From Paenibacillus sp. JNUCC-31 (lineage in GTDB: Bacteria > Bacillota > Bacilli > Paenibacillales > Paenibacillaceae): a DNA stretch of 64,000 bases. The notes beneath the pieces were generated by a model. It saw only the letters and a program-made list of their open reading frames with translations. It was not told the origin of the DNA and ran no database searches. The stretch covers positions 5,766,001-5,830,000 of the forward strand of contig NZ_CP062165.1 of the NCBI RefSeq assembly GCF_014844075.1, given 5' to 3'. Numbering within the stretch: position 1 is the first letter of the stretch; the number at the start of each line of letters is the position of its first letter. A program made the translations under genes and the position numbers. Positions 27,811 through 35,072 of this stretch are shown here, one piece after another.

Positions 27811-28230
27811 TTAGAAATTGTTTTGCATACGTTCCAGGAAATCAGCAAGCCGATGAATCTCTTCTTCGCTAAAATCCTGTAGAATCTGATGGATAAAGTT
27901 GGTTTTCTCTACCTTATAACCTTCGATTTGCTTCCGTCCTTCGTCCGTAAGGCGGACAAAGGTGACTCGGTTGTCTTCCGGATTTTTACGTCTGGTGACC
28001 ATCGAATCGGCTTCAAGCTGCTTCAGATGGCGAGTGATCGCCGCACTGTCGATATTAATGATCTTTTGCAACATGGACTGATTAATCTCGTCAACCTGAT
28101 CCAACTCATGCAAAATCTCAAAGCGCGATGAGCTGATGCCCGTACAGCGTTCGAACTTGGGGCTGATCTTGTTGCCCAGCCCGTTAAGCAGATTGATGAT
28201 CTGCTCTTCCTTTGAAAAAACACGTGTCAT
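27811..28230 (-). CDS. MarR-family transcriptional regulator
   Basis: 139 aa counted from the ATG at 28230, which has GGGAGG upstream; an earlier in-frame start is less likely. The winged helix is clear (INQSMLQKIINIDSAAITRH, then LKQLEADSMVTRRKNPEDNR and a VRLTDEG wing). The only Cys (in ERCTGISS, near the N terminus) could act as a redox sensor as in DUF24/MarR repressors, but this is speculation. It is the first gene of the MarR-nitroreductase pair. Three dyad sites lie 120-165 bp upstream. Confidence 0.92.
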   Translation of the reverse strand: MTRVFSKEEQIINLLNGLGNKISPKFERCTGISSSRFEILHELDQVDEINQSMLQKIINIDSAAITRHLKQLEADSMVTRRKNPEDNRVTFVRLTDEGRKQIEGYKVEKTNFIHQILQDFSEEEIHRLADFLERMQNNF

Positions 28231-28351
28231 GACTAGACCTCCCGGGTGAATCTCGACCATGAACAACGGCTTATGTGAACAAAATACATAAAGTTGCCAT
28301 TATACAGTGCCATTACCTTAGTCAGTATCAGTAATATCTGCTAAATTAATC

Positions 28352-28395
28352 ATTGACGTATCAATATTTGATGCATCAATCATTGATGGCTCAAT
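28352..28395. promoter_or_regulatory. Cluster of three ATTGA-n4-TCAAT dyad sites
   Basis: ATTGACGTATCAAT (28352-28365), TTTGATGCATCAAT (28367-28380, with a perfect 12-bp palindrome) and ATTGATGGCTCAAT (28382-28395) repeat every 15 bp in the gap between the divergent MarR and TetR genes. They look like operators of one of the two flanking regulators. Confidence 0.65.
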
Positions 28396-28490
28396 TAATA
28401 TATCACGACTGTTTTGATTTTGCAACAGGGTAGAAATGTGAAGATGAATCCATTCCAAAGCGGGCAGTCTTCTGGTAGCAGAGGTCCCTT

Positions 28491-28536
28491 TTGCAATGAA
28501 TTAAAATTTCCTATATACTTCAAGCTATTGATCAAT
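28491..28536 (+). promoter_or_regulatory. Promoter and operator of the TetR gene
   Basis: TTGCAA (28491-28496), 17-bp spacer, TATACT (28514-28519). The palindrome ATTGATCAAT (28527-28536) lies over the expected transcription start. The same core recurs twice in front of the downstream reductase gene, pointing to autoregulation by the TetR protein. Confidence 0.7.
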
Positions 28537-28564
28537 TAATAACTATGAATGGAGGTTGGTTCTC

Positions 28565-29086
28565 ATGGCTAAAGATGCAACAGTTTCCGTTAATCGTCGT
28601 GACGATATCATATCCGCTGCTATTGAGGTGTTTGCAGAGATCGGCTATTTCCGCGCGACAACAGCTCAGGTGGCTGAAAGGGCCAAAATTTCGCAACCAT
28701 ATATTTTTCGTTTTTTCAAAACCAAAGAAGCTCTATTGCTAACAGCACTGGAGGTATCCTGGACAAGAGTGATTGATTCGTTCCGAATTGTGGTGGAGAC
28801 ATCTACTCCTGATCAGTTGGAGAACGAATTGATTGAAGCCTATGAAGAGATTCTTAAATCTCACAAGAACGAAATTTTGCTGCAAATGCAGGCGCAGACG
28901 GTTCAGGAAGAAGTGATCCGTCAGGCGATGCAAAAAGGATTTGGTGAGGTACGATCCATGGTGTTAGAGGCTTTCACAGCTGCAGGCATTGCCAATCCGA
29001 CGCAAAGAACGATGATATTTCTGGCAATAGGCATGTTATGTAATGTATCGACTGCGCTGGATATGCCAGAGCTTAAAGATAGATAG
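28565..29086 (+). CDS. TetR-family transcriptional repressor
   Basis: 173 aa from the ATG at 28565, preceded by GGAGG. The N-terminal helix-turn-helix is typical: IISAAIEVFAEIGYFRATTA, then QVAERAKISQPYIFRFFKTK. The C-terminal ligand domain begins at about residue 55. It sits directly upstream of an NmrA-like reductase gene, and palindromes with the same ATTGATCAAT core lie in both promoters. It therefore very probably represses itself and that gene. The ligand is unknown. Confidence 0.92.
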   Translation: MAKDATVSVNRRDDIISAAIEVFAEIGYFRATTAQVAERAKISQPYIFRFFKTKEALLLTALEVSWTRVIDSFRIVVETSTPDQLENELIEAYEEILKSHKNEILLQMQAQTVQEEVIRQAMQKGFGEVRSMVLEAFTAAGIANPTQRTMIFLAIGMLCNVSTALDMPELKDR

Positions 29087-29113
29087 AAAGGGAGAAATAG
29101 CCCTTTTTGAAAT

Positions 29114-29180
29114 TTAGTTATTGATCAATCACTAATTATGCGTTATATTGTTTTTAAGTTAGTGATTGATCAATAACTAT
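29114..29180 (+). promoter_or_regulatory. Promoter with two inverted TetR-type operators
   Basis: TTGATC (29121-29126), 17-bp spacer, TATATT (29144-29149). Operator 1 (29114-29135, core ATTGATCAAT at 29120-29129) overlaps the -35. Operator 2 (29159-29180, core at 29165-29174) lies downstream of the start. The two 22-bp sites are reverse complements of one another at 21 positions. Confidence 0.75.
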
Positions 29181-29206
29181 TTGAAAATGAAAGAGGTTGA
29201 TTTGAG

Positions 29207-30160
29207 ATGAAAAAAGCAATCGTTATTGGTGCCACAGGCGGTACAGGTGCTGCAATTACAGAAGAACTGGTCAAAAAGGGGATTCCAACGATCGCCTTTG
29301 GTCGTTCACGTCAAAAGCTATTGCAACTTGCAGAAGAGCTGGGTTTACCGGATCATCTTCAGATTGCTGTTGGTAATGCTTTTCAACCGGAAGATATTGT
29401 TGCTGCTGCTCAAGAAGTGGATATGATGTTTCATTGTGCGAATGTACCGTATCACGAGATGGAGAGCAGATTGATCCCGCTGGGTGAATCTGTGATGCAG
29501 GCAGCCGAACAATTGGGGCTGAAGATCGTGGTGATTGACGGGATTTATCCTTATGGCAGAGCACAAATGAAAGAGGTAACAGAGGAGCATCCGAAGCAAC
29601 CCCATACTCGAAAAGGGAAAACCCGACTGGCTTATGAGCAGATGTTATTTGCTAACAAGTGGACTAAAGCTCAAGTGATGATTGTTCGATTACCGGATTA
29701 TTATGGGCCAACGGCCAATCAGGCTTCCTATTTGGGATCTACTCTTGAAGCGATAGCGAAAGGAAAGATGGCCTTTTTTATCGGAAATATGAAGACTCCA
29801 CGAGAATATATCTATTTGCCCGATGCAGCTGTTATGGTCGTGAAATTGGCAGGGAAGGACCACGCTTACGGGCAGAACTGGAACATCCCTGGCTCGGGAA
29901 CGATATCTGGCAAAGAACTTGTACGAATTGCGCAAAAGGCAGCGGGTACATCCAAACCAGTGATGGCCTTAGGAAGGATTGGGCTTTCATTGATTGGCTT
30001 GGGGGAGCCAGTGATGAGAGAAATTGTGGAGATGTTATATTTGACACGAGATCCTCTGGTATTAAGCAAAACGAAGTATGAGCGAAGCATCGGTCCGATT
30101 GAGGCGACGTCTTTTGAGGATGGAATTACACGAACTATCCAGGAATTACAAAGGAGATAG
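29207..30160 (+). CDS. NAD(P)-binding epimerase/NmrA-like reductase
   Basis: A 317-aa atypical/extended SDR. The N-terminal dinucleotide-binding motif is IGATGGTGAAITEELVKKG (about 7-25). It is followed by VDMMFHCANVPYHE, VVIDGIYPYGRAQM and VRLPDYYGPTAN, which resemble NAD-dependent epimerase/dehydratases. The Tyr of a YxxxK motif is not certain, and the IDGIYPYG segment may supply the catalytic Tyr. The gene is controlled by the adjacent TetR protein as judged from shared operators, so it probably detoxifies or modifies the TetR ligand (inference). Confidence 0.82.
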   Translation: MKKAIVIGATGGTGAAITEELVKKGIPTIAFGRSRQKLLQLAEELGLPDHLQIAVGNAFQPEDIVAAAQEVDMMFHCANVPYHEMESRLIPLGESVMQAAEQLGLKIVVIDGIYPYGRAQMKEVTEEHPKQPHTRKGKTRLAYEQMLFANKWTKAQVMIVRLPDYYGPTANQASYLGSTLEAIAKGKMAFFIGNMKTPREYIYLPDAAVMVVKLAGKDHAYGQNWNIPGSGTISGKELVRIAQKAAGTSKPVMALGRIGLSLIGLGEPVMREIVEMLYLTRDPLVLSKTKYERSIGPIEATSFEDGITRTIQELQRR

Positions 30161-30182
30161 CTTAATTATTTGCTCGATTGTA

Positions 30183-30196
30183 ATTGATTAATCAAT
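30183..30196. promoter_or_regulatory. 14-bp palindrome with the same half-site as the TetR operators
   Basis: ATTGATTAATCAAT is a perfect palindrome 23 bp after the reductase stop and about 100 bp before the DUF896 gene. It shares ATTGAT/ATCAAT half-sites with the upstream operators but is 4 bp wider. Confidence 0.4.
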
Positions 30197-30299
30197 AAAT
30201 ATTAAATAACTTCACAGACAGGGTCCTATTGACATTGGGATGAGAATCAATTAGATTTACGGATATTCCTCATCATTAAATGGCAAGCGAGGTGATTCC

Positions 30300-30536
30300 A
30301 TGATTCCTATTTTGGGACGCATTAACGAATTAAGCAGAAAGCAACGCAGCACTGGACTGACAAGCATAGAACAAGCCGAGCAACACGAGCTCAGACAACA
30401 GTATTTGAAGGCCATTCGAGGTCAGGTGCTTACAACGATGCTGGGTATGTCCGTTGTGGACCCTTTGGGCAACGATGTTACGCCTGAGAAATTAACGAAT
30501 GAGAAATTACAGCGTCGTGAACAGGAAGGCAAGTAG
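30300..30536 (+). CDS. DUF896 (YnzC-like) small protein
   Basis: 78 aa, the normal size. The helical-hairpin signature INELSRKQRSTGLTSIEQAE and the following QQYLKAIRGQ identify the DUF896 family, known from B. subtilis YnzC and its relatives. A cytoplasmic role is likely, but no biochemical function is established. GCGAGGTG precedes the ATG. It is monocistronic with its own terminator. Confidence 0.93.
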   Translation: MIPILGRINELSRKQRSTGLTSIEQAEQHELRQQYLKAIRGQVLTTMLGMSVVDPLGNDVTPEKLTNEKLQRREQEGK

Positions 30537-30591
30537 ATTTCTCTTTTGCGACTTATTCATGAGACGATGTTCATATCGTTTAACCCTCTTC

Positions 30592-30627
30592 AGACAGAAC
30601 GGGTTTAGTCCCCGCTCTGTCTTTTTG
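30592..30627 (+). terminator. Terminator of the DUF896 gene
   Basis: The arms AGACAGA-ACGGG and CCCCG-CTCTGTCT are followed by TTTTTG. From here to 30967 there is no gene; only a promoter-like element at 30760-30788 stands out. Confidence 0.85.
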
Positions 30628-30759
30628 CATTTTTTATAAAAATGATCGGAGGGGTACATATGTATTGTTAACACCAACCATTTAATATGAGATGTTTCGT
30701 TAAGATGAACAAGTATGTTAGTTATTTTTAGATATGATGACAATAAACCTGCCGTTAAC

Positions 30760-30788
30760 TTCAAAATGAGAAAGAGAACTCATATAAT
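30760..30788 (+). promoter_or_regulatory. Putative SigA promoter of the flavoprotein gene
   Basis: TTCAAA (30760-30765), 17-bp spacer, TATAAT (30783-30788). It would give a leader of about 170 nt before the start at 30968. Confidence 0.45.
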
Positions 30789-30967
30789 AACGCTAATATA
30801 TCTAACGTAATTCATGGTCAGCATGAAAATAATTGTCTTATTGCTAATTAATTTACACCAATATGACACAAGATTCCGAAACGACCATACAACAAAGCAA
30901 TCTAATCCACAACCTAAAAAAGAGAATTACTTGATCATATCGTGCATCTTGAAAGGGCTGATGAATA

Positions 30968-32395
30968 ATGAGTCTCGAATCTTTGAACCAACGTGTAGCA
31001 CAGGATCTCGCTTTTTTGGCGTATGGTGGAGCAGATTGGATACGCCCGCGAGAACATGCTGAAGGTCACATCTATGATGTTGTTATCGTAGGGGGTGGGC
31101 AGAGCGGGTTGGGAGCTGCTTTTGGATTCCTGCGTGAGCGAATCTCCAACATTCTGGTCATCGATGAAAATGCCGCGGGGTTGGAAGGACCTTGGGAAAC
31201 TTACGCCCGAATGGTAACGTTGCGTACACCGAAACATCTGACCTCCATAGATTTGGGAATACCATCTCTAACGTTCCGTTCGTGGTGGGAAGCGAAAGCT
31301 GGTTCTGAGGGATGGGCAGAGGTTGATAAAATACCGCGAAGCGAATGGATGAACTATCTGCGTTGGTACAGGCAAGTGCTCAATCTGCCAGTGTTGAATG
31401 AAGTGAAACTAACATTGATTGAACCTGCGGATGAAGGGATACACAGACTGCACATCTCCGGTGCAGGGGCTCCATCCAATGAACTGCTGGCTCGCAAGGT
31501 GGTCTTGGCCACTGGCATTCAGGGAGGTGGAGAGTGGCATGTACCGCCTCTGATTGCAGAGAAGCTCTCTAAACATCTGTATGCACATACGTCGGAAATA
31601 ATCGATTTTGAACAGTTGAAAGGTAAAAGAATTGCCATACTTGGTGGTGGGGCTTCTGCCTTTGATAATGCGAACCATGCACTTGCGGCAGGTGTATCTG
31701 AGGCTCACGTATTTGTACGGAGAGAACGATTGCCAAGTGTAAATCCAATTCGTCAGATGGAACAATCCGGTATGATTGAGCGATTTCATGTTCTCTCGGA
31801 CGAGGATAAGTACGCAGCCATTTCACATTTTTTCAAGTATAATCAGCCACCTACGAATGATACCTTCAATCGGGCAGCTGCATGGTCCGGTTTCCAATTA
31901 CATCTTCAAGCACCTTGGCTGGACGTGGAAATGAAAGATGGAAAACCGGTCGTGACTACACCGAAGGGCCGTTTTTCCTTTGATTTTCTGGTCATAAGTA
32001 CAGGCATAGTGAGTGATCCGGCTCTCCGTCCTGAGCTTCGGATGGTCGAAGCGCACATTGCACGCTGGGCGGATCGTTATGAGGCCCCGACTGAACAACG
32101 GAATGACTTGCTGGACGCACACCCATATCTTAGTCCCGGATTCGCATTGACCAGCCGAGATGAAGAAGGAGAACATAAGTTGCGAGGCTTGTTTGTTTTC
32201 AACTACTCTGCACTTGCGAGTTGCGGTCTGTCCGCTTCAGCGATATCGGGGACACGTAATGCCGTGCCGAAATTGGTTTCGGCTGTAGCAGACCAATTGT
32301 TTCTGGACGATCGTGAGCAGATTATGCAGCAATTTTTCGAGTATAATGAGCAGGAATTTACCGCAACCTGGACAAAGAGCGGAGTTGGAATTTGA
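30968..32395 (+). CDS. Flavin-containing monooxygenase-like NAD(P)/FAD oxidoreductase
   Basis: 475 aa with two Rossmann dinucleotide motifs: VVIVGGGQSGLGAAFGFL (about 37-54, FAD) and IAILGGGASAFDNANHAL (about 219-236, NADPH). Between them, residues about 73-100 (GPWETYARMVTLRTPKHL) resemble the flavin/substrate region of FMO/BVMO proteins. A late FAD-contact motif, FDFLVISTGI, is followed near the C terminus by a second flavin-contact segment (LFVFNYSALASCGLSASAIS). It is probably a soluble monooxygenase or hydroxylase for a small hydrophobic or amine substrate; the substrate is unknown. It is monocistronic by appearance. Confidence 0.88.
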   Translation: MSLESLNQRVAQDLAFLAYGGADWIRPREHAEGHIYDVVIVGGGQSGLGAAFGFLRERISNILVIDENAAGLEGPWETYARMVTLRTPKHLTSIDLGIPSLTFRSWWEAKAGSEGWAEVDKIPRSEWMNYLRWYRQVLNLPVLNEVKLTLIEPADEGIHRLHISGAGAPSNELLARKVVLATGIQGGGEWHVPPLIAEKLSKHLYAHTSEIIDFEQLKGKRIAILGGGASAFDNANHALAAGVSEAHVFVRRERLPSVNPIRQMEQSGMIERFHVLSDEDKYAAISHFFKYNQPPTNDTFNRAAAWSGFQLHLQAPWLDVEMKDGKPVVTTPKGRFSFDFLVISTGIVSDPALRPELRMVEAHIARWADRYEAPTEQRNDLLDAHPYLSPGFALTSRDEEGEHKLRGLFVFNYSALASCGLSASAISGTRNAVPKLVSAVADQLFLDDREQIMQQFFEYNEQEFTATWTKSGVGI

Positions 32396-32454
32396 AAATA
32401 AAGAAACAAAGTACTCGAATGAAGGATGTACCTTCATATTGAGTTCCATAAATG

Positions 32455-32493
32455 ACCGTACAGCACGTTAATACGCTGTACGGTTTTATTTTT
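32455..32493 (+). terminator. Terminator of the flavoprotein gene
   Basis: The 9-bp arms CCGTACAGC (32456-32464) and GCTGTACGG (32475-32483) are followed by TTTTATTTTT. Confidence 0.9.
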
Positions 32494-32572
32494 ATCGATG
32501 TACATTTACGGTTGCTTGCATAATGTTGTAAAATGTCGAATTATACAGTGTTAAGGCAGGCGATAGATTATT

Positions 32573-33061
32573 GTGAGAATCATGGATTATGAGGGGTTTA
32601 GAACTCATCTGAAGAAAGCATCACGTCAACGAAATGAACCTTTGATCAAAATTGTGGCTTTTCAGGAAAGGTATATGAAGATTGAAGAAATCCAATATTA
32701 TGATGTAGAGCAGAACTACATGAGCATTCAGGCATGTAATACACTATGGATGAATCTTAAAAATAAATCTTTCCGCAATCTGGTGTCTCATGATTTGAAG
32801 TACTTTCAAACCATGGACAACCTTGGACGTCATTCATTGGAAAATCTAATCAGGGAACTGTATGACACGGCTGTTCCTATTTTTCTGGATTACGATCCAG
32901 ACGACTATTATAATCTACAGCAATTGTCCGAGATTCTAGTAATGGATGAGAACAAGCTAATCGAACAATTGGAGATGGGACGTTTCAAGGGGGCGTTCAT
33001 CAATGAAGAAGGAAATTGGATAAAACCTAAGCCGGATAAGGTTGAACTATTCTATAATTGA
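32573..33061 (+). CDS. Uncharacterised 162-aa protein with C-terminal helix-turn-helix-like segment
   Basis: I do not recognise a family for the N-terminal 110 residues, which contain a mixture of charged and aromatic residues (KIEEIQYYDVEQNYMSIQAC, then LWMNLKNKSFRNLV). The C-terminal part (LSEILVMDENKLIEQLEMGR, FKGAFINEEGNWIKP) resembles the excisionase-like helix-turn-helix with a wing. It could be a DNA-binding protein or a small regulator. The start is GTG at 32573 or ATG at 32582; neither has a strong ribosome binding site. It is isolated between a terminator and fruR. An own promoter was not defined. Confidence 0.6.
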   Translation: MRIMDYEGFRTHLKKASRQRNEPLIKIVAFQERYMKIEEIQYYDVEQNYMSIQACNTLWMNLKNKSFRNLVSHDLKYFQTMDNLGRHSLENLIRELYDTAVPIFLDYDPDDYYNLQQLSEILVMDENKLIEQLEMGRFKGAFINEEGNWIKPKPDKVELFYN

Positions 33062-33225
33062 ACGTATGAATGCTTGCCAAATAGCGAACGAATATTCATT
33101 CTGCAATGGTACGCCGAATAGGGCCGTTGCAGTTTTTTTCTTTAACTGATTGGTTAACGGAGTACCGTTAAAAGTCAGGTGTTGACTGTTTTTGGAGGTT
33201 TGTAAATTATTTTGAATGAAAATGA

Positions 33226-33253
33226 TTGTTTTTTGTGGATTATGTGGTACTAT
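33226..33253 (+). promoter_or_regulatory. Putative promoter of the fructose operon
   Basis: TTGTTT (33226-33231), 16-bp spacer, extended -10 TGG-TACTAT (33245-33253). It lies 23 bp before the fruR start. Confidence 0.5.
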
Positions 33254-33275
33254 AGAAGCAGTTGGAGGAATGAAT

Positions 33276-34022
33276 ATGCTGACTGAAGAACGATATGCTG
33301 CAATTATAGAGCGCTTACAACAAAGAGGGATTGTGAAACTGCAAGAGCTTGTCGATGTAATTGGAGCCTCTGAATCAACGATTAGACGTGATTTGATTGA
33401 CCTGGAAAGTCGACAGATGTTAAAGCGTATACATGGTGGTGCTTCTCTGGTGAATGAAAAGACACCGGAACCAGGCATGGAAGAAAAAACGTTCAAAAAC
33501 ATTCAACAAAAAACGACCATTGCTCGTTTAGCAGCACAGGAGATCAACAATGGCGAATGTATCTATCTGGATGCGGGGACAACTACATTAGCGATGATTC
33601 CTTTTATTGAAGCTAGGGATGTTACAGTTGTGACGAATGGTCTTTCACACGTAGAGGCACTGGTGAGCAAACGAATACGCAGTTACTTGCTTGGCGGAAT
33701 GATGAAAATTCACACCAAAGCAGTGATTGGCAGTATTGCATTACAGAACATGGATAATTTCCGTTTTGATAAATGTTTTATTGGAACCAACGGGGTGGAT
33801 GCCGAAATGGGGTATACGACTCCTGATCCAGAGGAAGCCTTGATTAAAAGACGTGCACATCAATTGTCCGGGAAATCTTATGTACTGGCTGATTCCAGCA
33901 AGATTGGGGAAATAACTTTTGCCAAACTGTTTGACCTGGAGGAGGCGGACTTGATCACCGAGCATATGCCGGAACATTGGCGTTCTGTAATCACCCAGAA
34001 AACTAAAATAATTGAGGGATAA
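33276..34022 (+). CDS. fruR: DeoR-family transcriptional repressor of the fructose operon
   Basis: 248 aa from the ATG at 33276; GGAGG at 33264-33268 rules out the longer frame. The N-terminal DeoR helix-turn-helix is KLQELVDVIGASESTIRRDL, followed by the family motif KRIHGGASL. The C-terminal phosphosugar-sensing domain contains LDAGTTTLAMIPFI, VTNGLSHVEAL, LLGGMMKIHTKAVIG and IGTNGVDAEMGYTTPD. It should respond to fructose 1-phosphate and repress the operon in its absence. It is the first gene of a fruR-fruK-fruA operon, the usual order in Bacilli, with only 2 bp to fruK. Confidence 0.93.
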   Translation: MLTEERYAAIIERLQQRGIVKLQELVDVIGASESTIRRDLIDLESRQMLKRIHGGASLVNEKTPEPGMEEKTFKNIQQKTTIARLAAQEINNGECIYLDAGTTTLAMIPFIEARDVTVVTNGLSHVEALVSKRIRSYLLGGMMKIHTKAVIGSIALQNMDNFRFDKCFIGTNGVDAEMGYTTPDPEEALIKRRAHQLSGKSYVLADSSKIGEITFAKLFDLEEADLITEHMPEHWRSVITQKTKIIEG

Positions 34023-34024
34023 CC

Positions 34025-34936
34025 ATGATATATACCGTGACACTTAATCCTTCCATCGATTACATCGTGGAAGTGGATGATCTGAAGCTAGGTGAATTGA
34101 ATCGCATGAACCGGGACCTGAAACTTCCCGGAGGAAAAGGAATTAACGTATCAAGAGTGCTTAATCAGTTGGGGGCAGATAACACTGCACTTGGGTTCCT
34201 GGGAGGATTTACGGGTCGTTTCATTAATGACAAGTTGCAGGAAGATCAGATCCAGACGGACTTTATTACCATTGCAGATGATACCCGCATTAACATCAAG
34301 CTGAAGCATGGAGACGAGACGGAGATTAACGGGCTGGGGCCAGCCATTCGTCCAGAGGAAGCTGAGCAGTTGCTAAACAAGCTGTCTTCATTGCAAAAAG
34401 GAGATATCGTCATTCTTTCCGGAAGTATACCGCCTTCGCTTGGAGCAGATTTCTACGATCGTCTCATTAACGTATGCAAGCGAACGAGTGCGGAATTTGT
34501 AATCGATACGACGGGACCTGCATTAATGGATGCTCTGGTATATGAACCGCTGCTGGTGAAGCCGAACCATCATGAACTGGCTGAGCTGTTCGGAGTAAGC
34601 ATCGAGACACAGGAAGAACTGGTGACGTACGGTCGCAAGCTCTTGGAAGCGGGAGCCAAACATGTGCTGATTTCCATGGCTGGAGAAGGTGCGCTGTTGA
34701 TTACCCAAACGGATGTGTATCACGCGAACGTACCAAAAGGCGTCGTGAAAAACTCCGTTGGTGCAGGAGACTCCATGATCGGCGGATTTGTTGGAACATT
34801 TGTATTGAACGAAGATTTGCTTGAAGCCTTCCGCACAGGAGTTGCTTCAGGGAGTGCGACAGCTTTCTCGGATGATCTGGCAACACGGGAGCTGATCGAA
34901 GGGCTGCGTACTCAAGTTACCATAACCAAAATATAG
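34025..34936 (+). CDS. fruK: 1-Phosphofructokinase
   Basis: 303 aa, PfkB-family kinase converting fructose 1-phosphate to fructose 1,6-bisphosphate. The N-terminal signature is MIYTVTLNPSIDYIVEV, and the substrate-binding motif GGKGINVSRVLNQLG follows. The C-terminal PfkB motif VGAGDSMIGGF (about 250-260) carries the catalytic Asp. Its product feeds glycolysis from fructose taken up by the PTS encoded by the next gene. It starts 2 bp after fruR. Confidence 0.95.
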   Translation: MIYTVTLNPSIDYIVEVDDLKLGELNRMNRDLKLPGGKGINVSRVLNQLGADNTALGFLGGFTGRFINDKLQEDQIQTDFITIADDTRINIKLKHGDETEINGLGPAIRPEEAEQLLNKLSSLQKGDIVILSGSIPPSLGADFYDRLINVCKRTSAEFVIDTTGPALMDALVYEPLLVKPNHHELAELFGVSIETQEELVTYGRKLLEAGAKHVLISMAGEGALLITQTDVYHANVPKGVVKNSVGAGDSMIGGFVGTFVLNEDLLEAFRTGVASGSATAFSDDLATRELIEGLRTQVTITKI

Positions 34937-35026
34937 TTTCGTGCAAATGGATTTGAAGAAAGCCCCCTTTTTGGAAGAGGGGATGAATTAGATCGCAGAT
35001 AACAGCGTAACAAGTCAATTATAATC

Positions 35027-35047
35027 CGGTCTGCATCATGCAGACCG
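35027..35047. promoter_or_regulatory. 21-bp palindrome between fruK and fruA
   Basis: The arms CGGTCTGCAT and ATGCAGACCG surround a single C. It lies 91 bp after the fruK stop and 26 bp before the fruA start. As a dyad it could be an operator; with a 1-nt loop it is a poor RNA hairpin, although the inner pairs could open to give a stable stem. No promoter between the genes was recognised. Confidence 0.75.
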
Positions 35048-35072
35048 ACTGAACTTAAGGGAGTGTACCAAA

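Noticed and set aside
33205..33235. Possible Fur box upstream of fruR (GAATGAAAATGATTG)
   Set aside because: The second half matches the Fur consensus only at 4 of 7 positions and the operon has no iron-related gene.
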